From a virus: DNA of 49,744 nt. This document shows positions 45,092-49,744 of the stretch, in pieces. Every line of letters starts with the position of its first letter. Within the stretch, counting starts at the first letter, position 1. The notes below the pieces were generated by a model. It ran no database searches. It saw nothing but the letters and a program-made list of their open reading frames with translations, and was not told the origin of the DNA. The stretch covers positions 1 through 49,744 of the IMG/VR virus record IMGVR_UViG_3300022591_000014; one strand, written 5' to 3'. A program made the translations under genes and the position numbers.

Positions 45092-45361
45092 CTACTGCGC
45101 AAGTAACGCCATTAAATGAAATTTCTGAAATAATTTGAGGGTTTCGTTGATTTTAGCAACCTGTGTACGGCATTGCTGTTCTAACGTTCTACTACGAGTA
45201 CTACGCTGTTCAACTTCTAATTTACTTAAAACAGTAACTTCTTCTCTAACTGTTTTTGTTAATCGCACGATATCATGCTTAAACATAGGAAGGGTATTGC
45301 CCAACTTATGTATTTCTGTTTCAACGTGTTGCCAATCTAAACTTGTTTTAATTTGTAACAT
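45092..45361 (-). CDS. Small helical protein (89 aa)
   Basis: An 89-aa, Lys/Arg/Glu-rich protein predicted to be mostly coiled coil (MFKHDIVRLTKTVREEVTVL, KLEVEQRSTRSRTLEQQ). I cannot name it. Its ATG lies at the end of the U-tract of the terminator that follows the 176-aa gene, and the only GGAG upstream is inside the terminator stem, 13 bases away. Expression would therefore depend on read-through and weak initiation. It precedes the 223-aa structural gene by 12 bases. It may be a chaperone or assembly factor; this is a guess. Confidence 0.6.
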   Translation of the reverse strand: MLQIKTSLDWQHVETEIHKLGNTLPMFKHDIVRLTKTVREEVTVLSKLEVEQRSTRSRTLEQQCRTQVAKINETLKLFQKFHLMALLAQ

Positions 45362-45365
45362 AAAG

Positions 45366-45391
45366 AAAAAAGGGCTCCGAAGAGCCCTTTA
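45366..45391 (-). terminator. Rho-independent terminator with UUCG loop
   Basis: On the minus strand a GGGCTC-TTCG-GAGCCC hairpin with flanking A/T pairs is followed by TTTTTT. The C(UUCG)G tetraloop is an especially stable type. It follows the 176-aa gene stop (45394) by two bases. Confidence 0.9.
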
Positions 45392-45393
45392 AT

Positions 45394-45924
45394 TTAGAAG
45401 CCTTCTACTACTGCGTAGTTGAATGGAACTGCTCCGTTGTAAGTTGTATTAACTCCTGAAGTAGAATCAATATAAGTTACAGAATCAGTTGTACCAAGAA
45501 CATACGGATAACGAGTTGTATTGTTCCATACATAGTTGTCTGTTATTCTAGAAGCAAAAAATAGTGTGCCATCTGGGGCAACTGCTTTGATATACATCTG
45601 ATTTGCGGCTAGTGTTGGTTGGCTTGAACCACCAACTAGTGTGCAACGTGTTAATGTTGCGGCACCGCCTGCGGCACTTTGGCAATTAAATTGCTTGCTA
45701 CCTTTTTGTTTAACAATTTGACCGTCGGTTTTTGCTACACCTGCGGCTGTTTTATAATTTACTTGAATTACTAAACTTGTTGTACCTGCTTGAACACCGC
45801 CTGTACCGCCACGATATACTGTTGCGTTTGTGTTTGTGCTATTTGCGTATGTTAATACGATCGGGCTAATTGCCTGGTCGACCTGTACTGAATTCGCTCT
45901 TGAGATTTTTAATCCTTTTGCCAT
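45394..45924 (-). CDS. Probable abundant virion structural protein downstream of the capsid gene
   Basis: A 176-aa protein beginning MAKGLKISRANSVQVDQAIS. The core is beta-rich: TTSLVIQVNYKTAAGV, GQIVKQKGSKQFNCQSAAGG, TRCTLVGGSSQPTLAANQMY, and DGTLFFASRITDNYVW. The KQKGSK-x-F segment followed by a Cys/Val and Ala-rich strand resembles small structural proteins I know from cyanophage-like genomes, but I cannot name the family. It has its own leader after the capsid terminator, a strong AAGGAG Shine-Dalgarno and its own terminator, which favours high expression on its own transcript, as expected of a decoration or tail-associated protein. Confidence 0.72.
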   Translation of the reverse strand: MAKGLKISRANSVQVDQAISPIVLTYANSTNTNATVYRGGTGGVQAGTTSLVIQVNYKTAAGVAKTDGQIVKQKGSKQFNCQSAAGGAATLTRCTLVGGSSQPTLAANQMYIKAVAPDGTLFFASRITDNYVWNNTTRYPYVLGTTDSVTYIDSTSGVNTTYNGAVPFNYAVVEGF

Positions 45925-45982
45925 TTTAACTTCTCCTTAATTGTTGGCGTTCTAGGCCTGCGCGGATGGCTCCGTTCAAGTT

Positions 45983-45994
45983 CTTGTGAACAAG
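45983..45994. promoter_or_regulatory. 12-base near-palindrome CTTGTGAACAAG
   Basis: Arms CTTGT and ACAAG flank a two-base centre in the leader of the 176-aa gene, just downstream of the promoter-like sequence. It could be a protein-binding site or a short RNA hairpin. Confidence 0.35.
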
Positions 45995-45995
45995 T

Positions 45996-46025
45996 ATATT
46001 TACTATAATATAAATTTTAGTCAAC
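45996..46025 (-). promoter_or_regulatory. Candidate promoter for the 176-aa gene
   Basis: On the minus strand TTGACT, a good bacterial -35 element, starts immediately after the capsid terminator. TAAATA follows after 16 bases, and the surrounding AGTAAATA also matches the late-box core. It could work as a sigma-70-like promoter, a phage late promoter or both. Transcripts would have a leader of roughly 65 bases. Confidence 0.45.
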
Positions 46026-46053
46026 AAAAAGCCCAGTAAAAACTGGGCTTTTG
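46025..46053 (-). terminator. Rho-independent terminator after the capsid gene
   Basis: Minus strand GCCCAGT-TTTT-ACTGGGC stem-loop followed by TTTTTG, 22 bases after the major capsid stop at 46075. A-rich sequence on the other side makes it look bidirectional, but no plus-strand gene ends here. Confidence 0.9.
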
Positions 46054-46074
46054 TTTATTACGTTGCTTCCTGGA

Positions 46075-47253
46075 TTACTTGAATGATACGTTAGCAGAAG
46101 TAATAGATACTTTGCCTAAGTAGTCAGCCGCGTTACCTAGTGAAGAAGCAGTATTTGTTAACTCAACATAGCCGTAGCGTGTTAAGAAACCAACTACTGG
46201 TTCAAATGTATTAGGATCTAATACAACACCAGATGACATTAGAGGAATGTATGGGCAATAGAATGCCGCTGCATCAGCCTCTGATGGGCCTTTGTAACCA
46301 ATAAGAACTTGATCGTTATCGCGACCTGTATCAGCTAAGTAAGCGTCAACATAGATACGCATAGCGTTATTCAATGTACCAACAAACTTAGTGTTTGTAG
46401 GTGCTTCGAATGTACCTTCTGTTGTACGAGCAAAAGCTGAAGTAGTAGCTGACTGAAGAATTGTTAGTGCTTGCGCAGAAACAACAGCCCAGTTACCAGC
46501 ACCACGACGTGTGCGTTGAGCAATCTTGTTAGCAACACGGTTGATTTGAATTGCCAATGCGGCATGTTCGTCACCAACGAATGTAGCTGTACCAGAAACT
46601 AATGATTGGTCATAAGTTTCTTCTACTGTAGCTAAGCCACGTAGAGAAGCTAAAATTTCTTGGTCGATTTCAGCAGTAATTTCTTGTGCTAAAGCGGCCA
46701 TGATTTCTGCTTCGATATCAATACCTTGTTGCGCTTGTGCATCTTGAGCAGCCTCAAAAGTCCAACGAGCTGATAGCTTGCGGCTCTTAGCTTCTACTGG
46801 AGCTTTCAAGATTTGAATGCTCATACGCTTACCTGGTTGACCTTCTAACGCCGCTGTGGTTTGAGCACGTGGAGTTGAAGCATCGTTGTTACCAGAATAC
46901 GCTTGAGCGATCTTGAATGGGCTTAATGCTTCCTCACCTGCATATACTTCACTGCTGTTGTCAGCGTAACGTACACGTAGAGTGTGGATTTGTCCTACTG
47001 GACCAGTCATTGGTTGTACACCAACGATTTCGTTCGCAATAACTGTCGGCATTACACGACGGATTACTGGAAGAATAACACGGTTAAGTGTTGCGATGTT
47101 ACCTGCAGATGTAGCACCTGCTGTAGCACTTTCTGACAAGTACTTACGTGTATTTTCCAAGCAAGTTGCCATGGAACTACGACGGTTTCCTTGTAACCCT
47201 TCTAATAGGGCTTCTTTGGTATCTGACCATCTTTCGTTCAGAAGTTGTGACAT
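46075..47253 (-). CDS. Major capsid protein, gp23-like
   Basis: A 392-aa protein with the T4 gp23 pattern: NTRKYLSESATAGATSAGNI, then TLNRVILPVIRRVMPTVIAN and EIVGVQPMTGPVGQIHTLRV, KLSARWTFEAAQDAQAQ, EIDQEILASLRG, and an end with PYIPLMSSGVVLDPNTFEPV and VGFLTRYGYVELTN. These are the hallmarks of the HK97-fold capsid protein of T4-like phages. A (L/I)xE prohead-protease site, YLSE, places the likely cleavage after Glu41; LLE at 16-18 is a second candidate. At 392 aa it is well below T4 gp23 (521 aa), with a shorter N-terminal propeptide. AGGAGA lies before the ATG, and a strong terminator follows. Confidence 0.95.
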   Translation of the reverse strand: MSQLLNERWSDTKEALLEGLQGNRRSSMATCLENTRKYLSESATAGATSAGNIATLNRVILPVIRRVMPTVIANEIVGVQPMTGPVGQIHTLRVRYADNSSEVYAGEEALSPFKIAQAYSGNNDASTPRAQTTAALEGQPGKRMSIQILKAPVEAKSRKLSARWTFEAAQDAQAQQGIDIEAEIMAALAQEITAEIDQEILASLRGLATVEETYDQSLVSGTATFVGDEHAALAIQINRVANKIAQRTRRGAGNWAVVSAQALTILQSATTSAFARTTEGTFEAPTNTKFVGTLNNAMRIYVDAYLADTGRDNDQVLIGYKGPSEADAAAFYCPYIPLMSSGVVLDPNTFEPVVGFLTRYGYVELTNTASSLGNAADYLGKVSITSANVSFK

Positions 47254-47271
47254 TATTTTTCTCCTAAAATA

Positions 47272-48372
47272 TTACTTTGCTAAACCCGCTAATTTGCGGA
47301 TATCAACAATGTTGTCAAAGCCTACCTCAGGCTGATTTTTTACCTCACGGTCGCCTGTAACTTCAGCGGAATTATTTGCTGATTCAGCAATAACCTGCTT
47401 TGTCTTACGTGCTCCGCCTTCCATTACTGCGGGTAGGTATTTGTCATAAGAAGTTGCTAGTTTTGCTGTTTGAACAGACTCTAGTAACTCACTCATAACA
47501 GCTCTTTTCTCAGCACTTAGAGGTGCTAATAGTTCGCCCATAACTTTTGTACGCTCTGCTAAGTCAGCTTTGATACGTATTTCACGATCTTTGCTTTCTA
47601 ATACAGTTTGTGCTTTGTTAAGAGCTTGCTGTGCTTCGGCGATTTCTTGTTCTTTCTTATCTACAATCTTTAACAAGCGACTTGTCTCTGATTTTTCGTT
47701 AAGATATGAATGTTGAAACTCCTGTGCAAATGCTTCAAAAATACGACGTCCAAAATTGCTTGTACGAGCAGATTCGATATCTTCTTTCAACTGATGTAAC
47801 TCAGTTGTTAGTTGACGGCTAACTGTTTCCTTAACAAGTTCGGCGCTACGACTAATGAATTCTTTTTTAACTTCAGCAAATTTTACTTTTGCTTCACGGA
47901 CTAGTTTAACTTTCGCTTCAACTATGTCTTTCTTGTCTTGAGCAAATTCACTGATTTCTTTCGCTAAAGCAGTTACAACGAACTGTTCTAACTTAGAAAA
48001 GTTCTCAGAAACTGTTTTACGGTCACTTTGGAACTCTACTAATTCTTTGGCTAACTGAGTCATAACAAATGATTCCATTACTTGGGCATCACCTGCCATT
48101 TTGTTCTTGTACTCTGCCTTGACTTCCGCCAATGCTTTGCGATCTTGAACAAACTCACCTAACTCTGCGGCTAAGCGTTCGCTTACTAGCTTGTCTAATG
48201 CTTCTACCATAACACCTTTATCGTGCGTATAGCGTTGAGCAAATTCCTCACGTAGTTGAGCGGTTACTTGGTCGCGATTCTCTTGAATCTTAGTTGCAAA
48301 AGCAGACTCTAGCTCAGATTTAACTTCTTCGCTAATAATACCACTTTCGACTAACTGTTTGAATGCGTCCAT
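47272..48372 (-). CDS. Prohead core scaffolding protein, gp22-like
   Basis: A 366-aa protein, almost entirely charged helix, located between the protease and capsid genes as gp22 is in T4. It holds at least three repeats of about 35 residues with the pattern LAxELxEFxxDRKxxxE (ERLAAELGEFVQDRKALAEV, QLAKELVEFQSDRKTVSE, ALAKEISEFAQDKKDIVEA), suggesting a repeated coiled-coil strut. The C-terminal part (KATQVIAES-like KTKQVIAESANN to VDIRKLAGLAK) is less helical. In T4, gp22 forms the inner core and is degraded by gp21. The start has AGGAG 7-8 bases upstream. The assignment rests on composition and gene order more than on sequence identity. Confidence 0.86.
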   Translation of the reverse strand: MDAFKQLVESGIISEEVKSELESAFATKIQENRDQVTAQLREEFAQRYTHDKGVMVEALDKLVSERLAAELGEFVQDRKALAEVKAEYKNKMAGDAQVMESFVMTQLAKELVEFQSDRKTVSENFSKLEQFVVTALAKEISEFAQDKKDIVEAKVKLVREAKVKFAEVKKEFISRSAELVKETVSRQLTTELHQLKEDIESARTSNFGRRIFEAFAQEFQHSYLNEKSETSRLLKIVDKKEQEIAEAQQALNKAQTVLESKDREIRIKADLAERTKVMGELLAPLSAEKRAVMSELLESVQTAKLATSYDKYLPAVMEGGARKTKQVIAESANNSAEVTGDREVKNQPEVGFDNIVDIRKLAGLAK

Positions 48373-48381
48373 ATATTTCTC

Positions 48382-49017
48382 CTAGGCTTTAAGGCCACTG
48401 ATAATACTAAGCATCGCCTCGCGGAGATACTTTTGTGCCTTAGGATCTTCTTGTACTTCATGACTTACCCGTAACGCATTATAACCACCACGCATGTTCA
48501 TGATATGCTCATAAACAGGTGTAGGGTATGCGCCGGGTGCGCTTGGTTGGGCTACTATATCAACTGTAATAATTTCAAAATCGGAAACATTGCCAGTAGC
48601 TTCGTTAACGTTGCCGCTACCTCTGCTACTTACGCCCAGTTTTACACCGCTCTCGAGCATAGTCTTGATTAGTTGACCCATTGGTGTTGGAAGGATTTTC
48701 ATCTTTCCATAACCGTTCGGACCGTCCATCCACATATCTGTAATCATATGGCTGACACGGTCTAAATTTACTTTTAGGTCATCAGGATGATCAACTTCGC
48801 CGAGAACACTATAACCATTATGAATCTGATCATTGAGAGTTTTAACGGCATTTGTAATTTCATTTACCGGATAAACCCGCTGGTTTTGATTGCGTATTCC
48901 ACCTTGGATGGCAATTCCCTTTAGATAAAGGCTCTTACCGTTTCCGTCTTTGTCTTCACTCTCTACAAGTTCTGCACGAGCTTGATCAAAGCTAAGGTGT
49001 TCTCTTAGAAATCTCAT
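48382..49017 (-). CDS. Prohead core protease, gp21-like
   Basis: A 211-aa protein, nearly the length of T4 gp21 (212 aa). Motifs: GKSLYLKGIAIQGGIRNQNQ and RVYPVNEI near the N-terminus; GEVDHPDD with His77; LDRVSHMI; GVSSRGSG with the likely nucleophile at Ser130/131; and FEIITVDIVAQPSAPGAYPT with an Asp that may complete the catalytic site. This is the herpes/T4-type prohead protease fold. It cleaves capsid, scaffold and core proteins after (L/I)xE during head maturation and degrades itself. AGGAA lies upstream. It is separated from the scaffold gene by 9 bases. Confidence 0.95.
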   Translation of the reverse strand: MRFLREHLSFDQARAELVESEDKDGNGKSLYLKGIAIQGGIRNQNQRVYPVNEITNAVKTLNDQIHNGYSVLGEVDHPDDLKVNLDRVSHMITDMWMDGPNGYGKMKILPTPMGQLIKTMLESGVKLGVSSRGSGNVNEATGNVSDFEIITVDIVAQPSAPGAYPTPVYEHIMNMRGGYNALRVSHEVQEDPKAQKYLREAMLSIISGLKA

Positions 49018-49034
49018 TTCCTAATGTTTCCTAA

Positions 49035-49744
49035 TTAAGATTGCTTTTTGTCTACAACTGACTTAGTGTTACCAGCACCTGTTTCGCTTGTTGAAGCGCC
49101 ACCAGCACCGTAGGCTTTACCTTTACCGTCTAATGTAGAACCACTCTTCATTCCAGCTTTTGAGCTAGAAGCAATGTTCTTTTCTACACCTTTAGTAAAT
49201 TCACCTTTAACACCACCAACTAAACCTTCGCCGCCTTTGATACCTTCAGTACCATTGTCGCCTTGTGCAATGTTCTTAGCAGTTGCACCTGATGTTGGCT
49301 TGCCTTTTCCAGAACTTACTGGACCTTGACGACCATCACCACCTTCGGTTTTGTTAGAGATACCGTTACCTGAACCATATGGCTTACCAACTGTTTCACG
49401 GTATTCACGTGTCATTTGACGTGACTCGAATGGGTTACGACCTTCGTCTTCTTCCTCTTCTTCATCGCTATCTTCTTCTGAATCTTCTTCGCTATCATCG
49501 CCGAACTGATCAAGAGCACCACCGTGTACATCTGGGTTCTCTTCTTCTTCATGCTTCTCGCCAGCCATTAAGGCTTCAAATTCAGCTTTTAATTCTTCTA
49601 ATGCATCTTCAAGATCTTGAACGTCTGACTTAGTAGCTGGAACGCCATCACCGTCAACATCGCCTTCTTCGTGCTCTTCGCCATCTTCTGCATCAGCATC
49701 AGTAACGTCAGCAACTTCGTCATCAGTAGCGTCGCCACCTGGGA
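49035..49744 (-). CDS. Acidic prohead-core-like protein (5' end outside window)
   Basis: The frame runs open through the right edge of the window, so this is the C-terminal part of a larger protein; the ATG at 49568 is probably internal. The visible N-terminal portion is extremely acidic, rich in Asp, Glu, Ala and Val with a short helix ALEELKAEFEALMAG, followed by another Glu/Asp run (DDSEEDSEEDSDEEEEEDEG). The C-terminal 110 residues are Gly/Ser/Lys/Thr-rich and low-complexity. In T4, small acidic prohead-core proteins (gp67, gp68) are encoded between portal and gp21, and this gene lies in that position. It is likely cleaved or ejected on head maturation. Homology to gp67/68 is inferred from location and composition, not from a clear alignment. 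Confidence 0.7.
   Translation of the reverse strand, partial: PGGDATDDEVADVTDADAEDGEEHEEGDVDGDGVPATKSDVQDLEDALEELKAEFEALMAGEKHEEEENPDVHGGALDQFGDDSEEDSEEDSDEEEEEDEGRNPFESRQMTREYRETVGKPYGSGNGISNKTEGGDGRQGPVSSGKGKPTSGATAKNIAQGDNGTEGIKGGEGLVGGVKGEFTKGVEKNIASSSKAGMKSGSTLDGKGKAYGAGGASTSETGAGNTKSVVDKKQS

Noticed and set aside
45086-45093. GGTAAATA before the 223-aa gene as a late promoter
   Set aside because: It ends only seven bases before the ATG, leaving no room for a ribosome site, and it overlaps the upstream stop by chance-prone sequence.
1-49744. tRNA genes, insertion sequences, integrase or attachment sites
   Set aside because: No cloverleaf-like segment, transposase or recombinase motif was seen; nearly all bases lie in structural genes.

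Overview
This window looks like part of the late, virion-structural region of a large T4-like myophage (Caudoviricetes). The evidence is a set of proteins resembling the T4 morphogenetic proteins gp14, gp15, gp21, gp22 and gp23, short gene spacing with start-stop overlaps, T4-type late promoter boxes (NATAAATA) and giant repeat-built fibre proteins of a kind I know from cyanophage and other aquatic T4-like phages. The DNA is AT-leaning. I see no tRNA, rRNA, insertion sequence, CRISPR array, integrase or attachment site, and the host cannot be named from this window.

Layout. (a) 1-2962, plus strand: the 3' part of a neck protein (gp14-like), a tail sheath stabiliser (gp15-like) with a long C-terminal extension, and a Nudix hydrolase. 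(b) 2954-6303, minus strand: a U32-like iron-sulphur TIM barrel fused to a class I methyltransferase, preceded by two unidentified proteins. The plus and minus blocks converge and overlap by 9 bp. (c) 6305-45079, minus strand: the fibre and tail-appendage block. Three giant proteins of 4458, 2302 and 3590 aa together occupy about 31 kb. Around them are an S74-chaperone fibre (841 aa), a Gly-rich adhesin-like protein, a LamG-type lectin protein, two paralogous small beta proteins and three other structural proteins. (d) 45092-49744, minus strand: a small helical protein, a probable abundant structural protein, the major capsid protein, scaffold, prohead protease and an acidic prohead-core protein that runs off the window edge. 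The order acidic core, gp21, gp22, gp23 matches T4.

How it works together. The prohead protease would mature the capsid and scaffold proteins. The neck and sheath stabiliser proteins would join head and tail. The giant fibres would form long modular appendages built from roughly 25-residue beta repeats, with lectin-like, beta-helix and carbohydrate-binding-like modules inserted. Two clear rho-independent terminators (after the capsid gene and after the 176-aa gene) and several late-promoter boxes show that the minus-strand block is divided into separately controlled units.

The least conventional items are the U32-like/methyltransferase fusion next to the fibre genes, the 17-copy Cys-containing repeat of the 3590-aa protein, and the paralogous modules shared among the giant fibres. 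Family assignments come from reading motifs by eye; no database search was run.
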